A stretch of DNA of 64,000 nucleotides from JAGPUQ01 sp050250395. Its GTDB lineage: Bacteria; Pseudomonadota; Gammaproteobacteria; Pseudomonadales; Porticoccaceae. The translations under genes were made by a program, and so were the position numbers. The notes under the pieces are model-generated. The model was not told the DNA's origin. It saw only the letters and a program-made list of their open reading frames with translations, and did no database searches. Location: NCBI GenBank assembly GCA_050250395.1, contig JBFWOQ010000004.1, forward strand, positions 1 to 64,000. Direction: 5' to 3'. Positions 43,366-51,026 of this stretch are shown here, one piece after another (positions within the stretch are counted from its first letter, which is position 1; each line of letters starts with the position of its first letter).

Positions 43366-44049
43366 ATGGAGACTCGCGACGTCTTGAACAACCAGCAACC
43401 ACATGGTCCTGAAACGCACAAGGTCGTTCGACTTGTCGATTACCTGCTGAGGTTGGCGACTCTGCGCACAAAGCAGATCCGCGACATTGCGGATTACGAG
43501 AAAGTTCTTTGGGTTTCGAGCGTCCCACATGAGCGGGGTTGCTTCACGCAGGCATGGGGGCGCGATGAGGAACATAAACCGGACGAATGGCTGGAGGTGC
43601 AAAACCGGCGTGAGCCGGAATTGCCCGCCGTTCCTGCTCAATGCAAAGACTGGGTAAGTCTGGCGGCGCTCCGCAACAAGAACGACCTGCCCGAACTTCT
43701 CCCGGAAATCACCCGGCAAATCCCGAATCCCGACTGGGGTGAGGATTCGGACCAGCCGGAAACGATCCCACACAAGGAACACCTGGAAGAGCATCCCGAG
43801 GTTCAACGGGTATGGGATCGGTATGTCGAAGAAAAGTGGCTACCGTGGACGGAAGAACATAATGCGTGGGAGAAGGTACACAAGGTCTATTCCGCACTGT
43901 TTGCTATCCGTCAGGAGCAACTACGGCTTGGCGAGGAATACGAGTTGGTGCTCGGTTTGGGCTTGCTTACTTGGCAAACGCCCACCGGCCAGCGAGTCCG
44001 GCGTCATTTGGTTGTGGCCGACGCCATCCTGGAGTTTGAAGCCCGCTAG
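43366..44049 (+). CDS. N-terminal fragment of the SF1 helicase-nuclease
   Basis: This 227-aa fragment contains KVVRLVDYLLRLATLRTKQIRDIADYEKVLWVSSVPHERGCF and later LLTWQTPTGQRVRRHLVVADAILEFEAR. It corresponds to the N-terminus of large AAA helicases and has no helicase motif itself. The amber stop at 44047 is followed by in-frame sequence of the same protein (SKFVVRPHTEGAKMRPELDMLDIEERP). As a separate protein it would be an unusual stand-alone domain. Confidence 0.65.
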   Translation: METRDVLNNQQPHGPETHKVVRLVDYLLRLATLRTKQIRDIADYEKVLWVSSVPHERGCFTQAWGRDEEHKPDEWLEVQNRREPELPAVPAQCKDWVSLAALRNKNDLPELLPEITRQIPNPDWGEDSDQPETIPHKEHLEEHPEVQRVWDRYVEEKWLPWTEEHNAWEKVHKVYSALFAIRQEQLRLGEEYELVLGLGLLTWQTPTGQRVRRHLVVADAILEFEAR

Positions 44050-44528
44050 AGCAAATTCGTCGTTCGCCCCCATACCGAAGGTGCCAAGATGCGGCCCGAA
44101 CTCGACATGCTGGACATCGAGGAACGACCGGCCCGCGCGGAGGAAACCGCGAAGAGTTCACTGGGCGCGGCCGAAGACGATCCGTGGAAAAAGGTTGTGT
44201 CGAGGGCGTACTTCAGTCCTTGGTGCATTCGATCAACCCACCAGGCGATTATGATGACTCGCTGGAAGCGAAAAACGCCCGCGCTTCGGCTAAGCCAATC
44301 GTGGAATATGCTCCCGCTTTGATCCTGCGAAAGCGTTCCGCAAAAGGCCTTACTGAAGCCTTGAAACGTATCAAGGAACAGATCGAACACGGCGAAGCCA
44401 TCCCCGGTGAATTCGCCGACCTTGCAGAAATTCGTTCGAAAGATGGCGGCGAATCGAGCGACGAACCGGAAGAGGCTAACGCGGCATTCGATGGTGAAGT
44501 TTTCTTTCCCAAACCATCGAACGATTAG
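44050..44528 (+). pseudogene. Middle fragment of the SF1 helicase-nuclease
   Basis: Codons after the first TAG continue in the same frame to about 44190 (PARAEETAKSSLGAAEDDPWKK). The natural sequence then resumes in the frame of 44184 (CVEGVLQSLVHSINPPGDYDDSLEAKN...GEVFFPKPSND) up to the second TAG. The shift is near GGAAAAAGG at 44186-44194. Confidence 0.7.
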
Positions 44529-44567
44529 CAACGCCGCATTGTCGACAAGATTCGAGCGGCAAGCGGT

Positions 44568-47500
44568 GTGCTTGTGCAAGGACCGCCTGGCACCGGAAAA
44601 TCCCATACCATCGCCAATCTGATTTGCCATCTGCTTGCCACGGGACAGAGAACGCTCATCACGGCGAAAACGCCGCGTGCGCTTCAGGTTCTTGGAGGGC
44701 TTGTGCCTGATGAGTTGCGTCCCCTCTGCATCAATCTGCTTGGCAGCGGACTTGAGGAACGCCGCTCGCTCGAATCCAGCGTGGGCGGTATTCTCCGCAA
44801 GAATGAAGAATGGAACGAAGATCGCGCCAAGCGAGAGCGCACGGAACTTGAAGATCGCCTGCGAGAGCACCGCGAGGAGAAGGCGAAGGTCAACCGGCGG
44901 CTCCGTGACATCCGGGAGTCCGAAACGTACACGCAGTCCATCGCGGAAGGCGCCTACCTCGGGACGGCGGCGAGAATTGCCGAAGCGGTGAACCGGGATC
45001 GGGCCGACTACGGGTGGTTCACGGATTCCGTTCCCCTGGACAAGACGTGTCAGATTTCTACCAACGCTTTGCAAAGCGTGCTTGCAACGTTGCGCCAATT
45101 CACGCCAGAGAAGCGTCGGGAACTGAGTCTTACATGGCCCGAAGCGACGCCGTCTTCTGAACGTTTTGCCAATCTCGTGAACAATGAGGCAAGCGCGACT
45201 GAAGAAGAGCAAAGCTCGGCACGTGGAGCTGAGGAACGGTTTGCCGATCAGTTGGCAAAAAGCAATCCTCTGGTCATCGAGGCAATTCGCAACGCTTTCG
45301 CATCTTTTCGGGACACTCGCAGAAGACTTCTCGCAGCGCCGCATTCATGGATGAATGATGCTCTGCGCGATGTTCTGGGCGGCAACGCCTCCCTGTGGAG
45401 TGAACTCCTGCGTGTCACGCGCGATGTTATTGCGTCAATTGAGGGCCTCGTTACGATCGCCGACGAGACCCGTATCCAATTCCCGGATACTATCGATATC
45501 AGGTCGTTGCATGATGACGCCCGCAAACTGAAAGAGCACATGGAGAATGGCGGAAAACTGGGCTTGGGGCTATTTCGGCCAAAACCGGTGAAAGAACGGT
45601 TGTACGTTATCAAGAGAGTGAAGATTGGCGGACAGCCATGCTCCGCCGTCGAGCATTTCTCAAATCTTGCCGATGCGCTGCACGTTCGCATTGAATGCGA
45701 AAAGGCATGGGGCTTCTGGAAAGGGCGAAGTGAAAAAGTTGAAGGGCCGTATGCACTCCAATTGACCTGCCTGAAGTCGTTGCGTGATGCGATCGTAAAC
45801 GTTTTGGTGCTCGGAGAACTCATTGTCAAGTGCCGGGAAACGATAAGCCAATGCCCGGGCCTGGGCGAGCCTGTATGGGCCGACGAATTCCAAATTGAAA
45901 GAATTGTCGCCTCATGCCGACTTGCGTTGGCTCGTATCCGCAAGAAGCTTGCCAGTGAGGAGATTCAAAGTGTTGAGGCTCCAATTTCCCTAATAGTAGC
46001 AAGGGGTTGCGCGCACCCGGTGACAAACGATTTGCTGAACGCGATTCGCAGCCGTGACATAGATCTGTTTGCCCAGGGCGCGAACACGGTGATGAGTCTG
46101 GAAAAGCAGCGCCAGGGCCTACAGAGGGTGGACGAATATCTCTCGAAGCTACGTCGCCTGCTTCCGCAATTCACGCAATCCCTGGAACAAAATTACAACG
46201 AGCCATATTGGGAGGCACGAGTCCAGCACATTGGCGATGCCTGGCATTGGGCGCAGGCGCGATATTGGATCCAGGACTATATTCGGCATGAAGATGTTCC
46301 CGCGCTAGGGAAGCGTGCGAAGCAGATCGAGGATGAAATAGATGGCATCATTGCGAAGCTGGCCGCCATTCGCGCCTGGTCGTTCTGTTTTTCGCGGCTC
46401 AAGGAAGACCATCTCCGCCACATGGAAGCCTGGCAACAGTCAATGCGATGGCTTGGCATGGGGACGGGGAGGCACGCGCCACACCATCGCCGCGAGGCTC
46501 AAGGGCACCTCAATGAATGCCGCGAGGCGGTTCCCGCATGGGTGATGCCATTGCATCGCGTTTGGGACACGGTGCACCCTGGTCCTGGCATGTTTGATGT
46601 GATCATCGTTGACGAGGCGTCGCAATGCGGGTTCGAAGCGCTTCCCTTGTTCTATCTTGGAAAGAAGATATTGATCGTTGGCGATGACAAACAGATCAGC
46701 CCGGATGCCGTGGGCTTGCCCCGTGACTCGGTGCATCGCCTGATGGAAGAGTTTCTTCACGATTTCCGCTTCAAGTCATCGTTTGATATTGAAAGCAGCC
46801 TTTTCGACCATGGAAAACTTCGCTATGGAACAAGGCGAATCACGCTACGCGAGCATTTCCGCTGTATGCCGGAGATTATCCGTTTCAGCAACGATCTCTG
46901 CTATTCGGATACGCGGCTGATTCCCTTGCGACAGTATGGTCCGAACCGGCTGCCGCCGCTTGAGCATGTCTTTGTGAGCGGCGGATATCGAGAAGGTTCA
47001 AACAACCGGACAATCAACCGACCGGAAGCTGAAGCTATTGTAGAAAGAATAGCGGAGATGTGCAGTGATAGACGGTACGATGGCAAGACGATGGGAGTGG
47101 TGGTGCTTCAAGGCGAAGCGCAAGCTGCTCTGATCGAGAATCAATTGCTTGAGCGGTTAGGTGCCGAGGAAATGGAGCGCCGACGTCTGGTCTGCGGCAA
47201 TCCCTACAGTTTCCAGGGCGACGAACGAGACATTATGTTCCTGTCGCTTGTCGCGGCAAGCAACGAAAGGATCGGTCCTCTCACAAAGGCGGCGGACGAA
47301 CGGCGCTTCAATGTCGCCGCCAGCCGCGCTTGCGACATGATGATTCTTTTCCATTCCGTCACTTGTGACGATCTCAGTGCATCCTGTCTTCGGCGACGGC
47401 TACTCGATTTTTTCGAGAACACGCAGCCGCAACAAATTGCTGGAATTGACCGGGATGAACTGGAGCGGCGGGCGGTCCAGGACAATCGGGGTGTCGTGAA

Positions 47501-48239
47501 CCCTCCCACGCCTTTCGATAGCTGGTTCGAGGTCGATGTTGCCTTGGAACTGCTTCGCAGGAATTTCACCGTGCTTGCCCAGCATGAAGTTGCGGGCAAG
47601 CGAATCGACCTGGTGGTTGAGGGCGGACAGGCGCGGCTGGCGATCGAGTGCGACGGCGACAACTGGCACGGAGCCGATCGCTACGAATCCGATATGCAGC
47701 GTCAGCGCCGATTAGAGCGGTGCGGTTGGGAGTTCTTCCGGGAGAGAGAGTCGGCCTTCTATTCCAACAAGGAAAAGGCGCTCGCGGGACTCTGGCAAGC
47801 GCTGGAGGACCGTGGCATCTTTTCAGGTTCACGATGTGGAAATGCACCTCCCGAAGACGATTGTGAGGAAGACGATTTCAACGAATTCGATGGCGATACT
47901 GCTGAAGATGATGATGGCGTCTATGACGATAAAGACGACTCAGCCGGCGATTCAGATAATGGCTACAGTCCATCAGGCCGTCGAGCCGAGGAAATAACAG
48001 CAGAGGAAATTCAGGACGCTATCCTTTCTGCGTTATCGAAGTGCCCGAATCAGTCGTGTGCGTTGCATTCCGTGACATCGCGCGTCTTAAAAGAAGTGGG
48101 TGTGCTAACTCGTGGAAATCTCCATTTAGAGTTCGAAAAGAGAGTCATGCGGAACGTTGACTCTCTGGAGAAACGTGGAAGCATCGAAAAATACAAAGCA
48201 AAGAATAAAAGGATCAGGCTCATCAATGAAACGGCCTGA
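44568..48239 (+). CDS. C-terminal fragment: SF1 helicase plus restriction-type nuclease
   Basis: This 1,223-codon frame begins right before Walker A (GPPGTGKSHT, bases 44580-44609). It has a coiled helical insert, Walker B IIVDEAS (D-E at 46611-46616), motif III VGDDKQISP, motif V/VI YSFQGDERDI and FNVAASRACD, then the nuclease core RIDLVVEG (Asp 47607) and AIECDGDNW (Glu 47646), and a C-terminal wHTH-like region. All ATPase and nuclease residues seem present. The lost N-terminus and start make function doubtful. Confidence 0.75.
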   Translation: MLVQGPPGTGKSHTIANLICHLLATGQRTLITAKTPRALQVLGGLVPDELRPLCINLLGSGLEERRSLESSVGGILRKNEEWNEDRAKRERTELEDRLREHREEKAKVNRRLRDIRESETYTQSIAEGAYLGTAARIAEAVNRDRADYGWFTDSVPLDKTCQISTNALQSVLATLRQFTPEKRRELSLTWPEATPSSERFANLVNNEASATEEEQSSARGAEERFADQLAKSNPLVIEAIRNAFASFRDTRRRLLAAPHSWMNDALRDVLGGNASLWSELLRVTRDVIASIEGLVTIADETRIQFPDTIDIRSLHDDARKLKEHMENGGKLGLGLFRPKPVKERLYVIKRVKIGGQPCSAVEHFSNLADALHVRIECEKAWGFWKGRSEKVEGPYALQLTCLKSLRDAIVNVLVLGELIVKCRETISQCPGLGEPVWADEFQIERIVASCRLALARIRKKLASEEIQSVEAPISLIVARGCAHPVTNDLLNAIRSRDIDLFAQGANTVMSLEKQRQGLQRVDEYLSKLRRLLPQFTQSLEQNYNEPYWEARVQHIGDAWHWAQARYWIQDYIRHEDVPALGKRAKQIEDEIDGIIAKLAAIRAWSFCFSRLKEDHLRHMEAWQQSMRWLGMGTGRHAPHHRREAQGHLNECREAVPAWVMPLHRVWDTVHPGPGMFDVIIVDEASQCGFEALPLFYLGKKILIVGDDKQISPDAVGLPRDSVHRLMEEFLHDFRFKSSFDIESSLFDHGKLRYGTRRITLREHFRCMPEIIRFSNDLCYSDTRLIPLRQYGPNRLPPLEHVFVSGGYREGSNNRTINRPEAEAIVERIAEMCSDRRYDGKTMGVVVLQGEAQAALIENQLLERLGAEEMERRRLVCGNPYSFQGDERDIMFLSLVAASNERIGPLTKAADERRFNVAASRACDMMILFHSVTCDDLSASCLRRRLLDFFENTQPQQIAGIDRDELERRAVQDNRGVVNPPTPFDSWFEVDVALELLRRNFTVLAQHEVAGKRIDLVVEGGQARLAIECDGDNWHGADRYESDMQRQRRLERCGWEFFRERESAFYSNKEKALAGLWQALEDRGIFSGSRCGNAPPEDDCEEDDFNEFDGDTAEDDDGVYDDKDDSAGDSDNGYSPSGRRAEEITAEEIQDAILSALSKCPNQSCALHSVTSRVLKEVGVLTRGNLHLEFEKRVMRNVDSLEKRGSIEKYKAKNKRIRLINETA

Positions 48240-48557
48240 GGGTATCCCGAATTTTGTGTGTGAGGCATGAGAGTAAGGGATCAGGTCTTGTTTCATGCAC
48301 GCGTGCGACGAAGGGTTGATGCTCACGCCTCATCATCGACCGCGTCAGTTCACCGACTTGGCCACCAACCCGGTGTTCTCGACCCGTGACTTCAGGGCCG
48401 TGCCCAAGCGGTTCCGCATCCTGGTGCCGGAATACGCGAAGGATTCTGTGCCGCTCGACCAATTCCTGTGAGGCGCCGCCGGCGGTTGAGGCCCTGTTTT
48501 GGTCAGACTAGACTAAGCGTTCGGCCACACGGGACTATCTGAAACAAGGTGAAGCAG
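48240..48557. other. Gap after the helicase with a possible small ORF
   Basis: A 58-codon frame (ATG 48295, stop 48469-48471) reads MHACDEGLMLTPHHRPRQF...VPKRFRILVPEYAKDSVPLDQFL. Its last six codons begin the 76-bp repeat, and the left repeat has the same coding end (VPLNQFL). It may be the tail of a lost gene duplicated with the repeat. No family was recognised. No terminator is evident after the helicase. Confidence 0.35.
48448..48523. repeat. 76-bp direct repeat, right copy
   Basis: Partner of 41793-41868, same length, 8 mismatches. It ends 35 bp before an antitoxin-like gene, as the left copy does before the Phd gene. Together they bracket 6.6 kb containing the TA pair, the cassette and the helicase. 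Confidence 0.85.
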
Positions 48558-48887
48558 GTGCCGAAGATTGATGAATACGAAGCTGGGGTTCTAAACGCCT
48601 TCGAGAAAGGCCAATTGAAGTCCGTCGCAACCAAAGCCGAACTTGCCAAGTTCAAGGCCGCTGCGCGCGCCACCGCCATTAAGGATCGCCGAGTCAACAT
48701 CCGCCTGTCCTCTGGTGATCTCAGCGATATTCAGGTGAAGGCACTGGAAGAAGGAATGCCGTATCAAACGCTGATTGCCAGTGTTCTTCACAAGTACGTT
48801 ACTGGTCGTCTCACGGAGCAATCGGAGCCTGCCGTCAAGGCTCCTCGCAAGCGCGTAGCGAAACGCAGAGCTACATCAAATAGCTAA
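48558..48887 (+). CDS. CopG/RHH-type antitoxin-like protein without adjacent toxin
   Basis: The 109-aa product MPKIDEYEAGVLNAFEKGQLKSVATKAELAKF..ARATAIKDRRVNIRLSSGDLSDIQVKALEEGMPYQTLIASVLHKYV is a textbook antitoxin of the type normally downstream of a small RelE/BrnT-like toxin gene. GTG 48558 has AAGG 8 bp upstream; GTG 48549 is possible. No toxin frame lies directly before or after it. The C-terminus is Lys/Arg-rich. Confidence 0.85.
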   Translation: MPKIDEYEAGVLNAFEKGQLKSVATKAELAKFKAAARATAIKDRRVNIRLSSGDLSDIQVKALEEGMPYQTLIASVLHKYVTGRLTEQSEPAVKAPRKRVAKRRATSNS

Positions 48888-49119
48888 GCCATTTTGATCT
48901 GAGCGGTCGGGGAGCCCAACCATGCGCTCCAGCCGACCGGCTACATGGCGCACGCGGGATGACCGGACGGTGAAGCGGCGTGCCGTCGACGGTAAGCGGC
49001 TGCTGGACGCGGAGAATAATGCGCGCTTATTCTTCCGGCATTCGATCCGCACCCACCCGCGGCGCGAGCGAAGATCAAGCACATGATGCGCGCGCAGGCG
49101 CCAAATGGAGGAGAGGAGC

Positions 49120-49983
49120 ATGTACCCGTCGAAAATGATGCTGGGAGCCGTCCTGGCCACGCTTGTGCTGCTCGCCTCGTGCGTGTCGACCACGACGCAG
49201 CGCCGCGCGAGCAGCCTGGAGTTTCTCTATCCGAAGGGTGCGCCCGCGCAGCCGCCCACGGACGTGACGCTGAATCTGCCGCTGCGCGTCGGCATCGCGT
49301 TTCCGCCGCCGCCCCCTGTGAAGGATCGCCAACCGCCGGAGTCGTTCGACGAGAGCCAGAAACGCGCGCTGCTCGAGCGCGTCGCCGCGGCCTTCCGCGA
49401 TCGGCCCGAGATCGCTCGCGTCGAGGTGATCCCGACGTTCGATCTGAAGCCCGATGGCGGCTTCGAGAACCTCGACCAGCTCGCGAAGATGTACGGCCTC
49501 GACGTGTTCGCGCTCGTCTCCTACGAGCAGGTCCAGTTCGATGAGGCGACCGAGGCCTCGATCACGTACTGGACGATCGTGGGCGCATACCTGATCCAGG
49601 GCAATCGCAACGAGACGCGCACGGTGATGGACGCCTCGGTGTTCGACATCCCGTCGCGGGCGCTGCTGTTCCGCGCCAGCGGGACGAGCACCCTGCAGGG
49701 GACCGCGACGGCGATCAATTCGCCGCGCGAGCTGCGCGAGGCGGGCGCGAAGGGCTTCGAGGAAGCGACCACGATGCTGATCGCCGACCTTGATCGAATG
49801 CTGGAGAGGTTCCGCGAGCAAGCCAAGTCGGGAACCGTGCGCGGTGCCGGGACTTCCGCGGTCACGGTGACGGACTCGGCCGGTGGCGTCGGCGGCGCCG
49901 GCGCCGTGGGCGTGATCGAGCTCGCCGCTGCGCTCCTGTTCGCGGCGGGTGCGGCGCTCTCGTGGCGCCGTCGCGCCCTGTGA
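49120..49983 (+). CDS. Rhombotarget lipoprotein (GlyGly-CTERM)
   Basis: This 287-aa lipoprotein has a signal ending LLASC with Cys21, a periplasmic domain (DVTLNLPLRVGIAFPPP, LAKMYGLDVFALVSYEQVQ, TRTVMDASVFDIPSRALLFRASG), and a C-terminal sorting signal GGVGGAG, a hydrophobic segment and RRRAL. This matches rhombotarget lipoproteins processed by rhombosortase. ATG 49120 has GAGGAGAGGAG upstream. Its TGA overlaps the rhombosortase GTG. Codon use is extremely G/C-ending, unlike the helicase region. Confidence 0.87.
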   Translation: MYPSKMMLGAVLATLVLLASCVSTTTQRRASSLEFLYPKGAPAQPPTDVTLNLPLRVGIAFPPPPPVKDRQPPESFDESQKRALLERVAAAFRDRPEIARVEVIPTFDLKPDGGFENLDQLAKMYGLDVFALVSYEQVQFDEATEASITYWTIVGAYLIQGNRNETRTVMDASVFDIPSRALLFRASGTSTLQGTATAINSPRELREAGAKGFEEATTMLIADLDRMLERFREQAKSGTVRGAGTSAVTVTDSAGGVGGAGAVGVIELAAALLFAAGAALSWRRRAL

Positions 49984-50591
49984 GCCCGACCGGCGATCCC
50001 CGATTCCCGCGTTGCACGGCCGCGGTGGTCGCGGTCGCGCTGCTCGCGAGCTTCGCACCGGGTTTCGCGGCGCGCCTGGTCTACGAACGCGGTGCGATCG
50101 AAACGGGCGAGCTGTGGCGTCTCGCCAGCGCGCACCTCGTCCATGAATGGCCGCGCCTCGCGCTGTTCGACCTGGGAGCCTTGCTCGTGCTCGGCGCATG
50201 GCTGGAGCGTCGCGGGTGCGCGCTCCTGGTCGCAACGTTTGCCGCCGCCGCGTCGCTCGCTTCGGCGGCGGTGTGGTTTCTGCGCGCCGATCTCGCTCGC
50301 TACCAGGGCGCGTCGGCGCTGGTGGCGGGCGCCCTCGTCGCAGCGGCCGTCACGGCCATCGTCGACAGGAGCCGCGAGCGGGTCCTTGCGCTCGCCCTCC
50401 TCGGCGCCTGGATCGCCAAGACCTGTGCCGAGCTCGCGGGCGTTTGGCCGGCCGCGTGGTCGCCGGTTCCGGCGGGGGTCGAGAGCGTCGCCGTCGCGCA
50501 CGCGGCCGGCGGGCTGGCCGGCGCGGGTGCGGCATTGATCTGGCGCGCGACGGCGAGCGATTACAGGCGTGCGACGACGTGTGAGCCGTAG
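49980..50591 (+). CDS. Rhombosortase (rhomboid family intramembrane protease)
   Basis: This 203-aa membrane protein is a rhomboid-type serine protease that cleaves GlyGly-CTERM proteins. It shows a His-rich loop (LASAHLVHEWPRLALFDLGALLVLG), the catalytic Ser in YQGASALVAG and the catalytic His in VAHAAGGLAGAGAAL, with about six hydrophobic segments. GTG 49980 overlaps the lipoprotein stop by four bases (GTGA), so the enzyme and its cognate target are co-translated. Confidence 0.87.
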   Translation: MSPTGDPRFPRCTAAVVAVALLASFAPGFAARLVYERGAIETGELWRLASAHLVHEWPRLALFDLGALLVLGAWLERRGCALLVATFAAAASLASAAVWFLRADLARYQGASALVAGALVAAAVTAIVDRSRERVLALALLGAWIAKTCAELAGVWPAAWSPVPAGVESVAVAHAAGGLAGAGAALIWRATASDYRRATTCEP

Positions 50592-50743
50592 CCGAGTGCC
50601 GCGCAGGGCATCGGCCTTGCCGGTAGGGTAGTGGAGGTCAGCGCACCGGCCATCCAGTCGTCGGCCGCCGCGCGGGCGGGTACTTCGAGAACGGGACCGG
50701 GCGCCTTCGATAAAGGCGCGAATCCGCCCCGGTGTCTGAGCCC

Positions 50744-50791
50744 CTGCATCTTGAGCTCCCGGCGTCTTGAGCCCCCTGCGTCTTGCGCAGG
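50744..50791. repeat. 16-bp degenerate tandem repeat
   Basis: CTGCATCTTGAGCTCC, CGGCGTCTTGAGCCCC and CTGCGTCTTGCGCAGG run head to tail; CCGGTGTCTGAGCCCC just before is a shortened fourth copy. Confidence 0.65.
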
Positions 50792-50898
50792 AGGATCATC
50801 CCCCGACGATCCCCAACGCCCACGCCTTCAGGCTAACTTCACGCTGGAATCACGCTCCCGTGCAGGCGCAGGCGCAGGTGTCGCTGGCGAGGCTGTTC

Positions 50899-50912
50899 GT
50901 TGACATGTCAAC
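50899..50912. promoter_or_regulatory. Palindromic operator upstream of the DHA2 transporter
   Basis: GTTGACATGTCAAC is a perfect 14-bp palindrome 115 bp before ATG 51027. The same half site (GTTGA.A) is found twice at 52632-52659, before the membrane-fusion gene. A MarR-type regulator encoded at 53954 is the natural candidate binder. Confidence 0.7.
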
Positions 50913-51026
50913 TAGTTGCCCTTAGGGTGCCGGCCTGACTCAGAACCCGCCGTCAACCCCGTTCAAGGAGCCGTGTCCGCAGCCGGCCCGATGGTCCGGG
51001 CAGCGGCGTCCGCGGTAACCCCGATC

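Larger units (their letters stand above)
43366..48239 (+). pseudogene. Interrupted SF1 helicase-nuclease gene (about 1,620 codons)
   Basis: Reading across the interruptions gives one continuous protein: an N-terminal domain, an UPF1-like SF1 helicase, a PD-(D/E)XK nuclease domain and a winged-helix-like C-terminus. The breaks are TAG at 44047-44049, a -1 type frameshift around the A run at 44188-44200, and TAG at 44526-44528. Codon use is clearly more AT-rich than in the flanks (AAA, GAA, AAT common). It starts 10 bp after the attC site. Loss of function is inferred; the fragments could still be expressed separately. Confidence 0.8.
50592..51026. other. Intergenic region between rhombosortase and the efflux operon
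   Basis: It contains a 7-bp hairpin GCGCCTT/AAGGCGC (50701-50719), a degenerate 16-bp repeat array at 50744-50791 and the 14-bp palindrome at 50899. An in-frame extension of the transporter gene reaches 50916 but contains no good start. No gene was recognised between 50592 and 50898. Confidence 0.5.

Noticed and set aside
43366..48239. Possible programmed amber readthrough or recoding in the helicase gene
   Set aside because: TAG is a normal stop in neighbouring genes, the breaks also include a frameshift, and no recoding signal is visible; decay is simpler.
48900..49119. Possible gene between the orphan antitoxin and the rhombotarget lipoprotein
   Set aside because: No frame with coding character or ribosome site was found; nothing could be supported.
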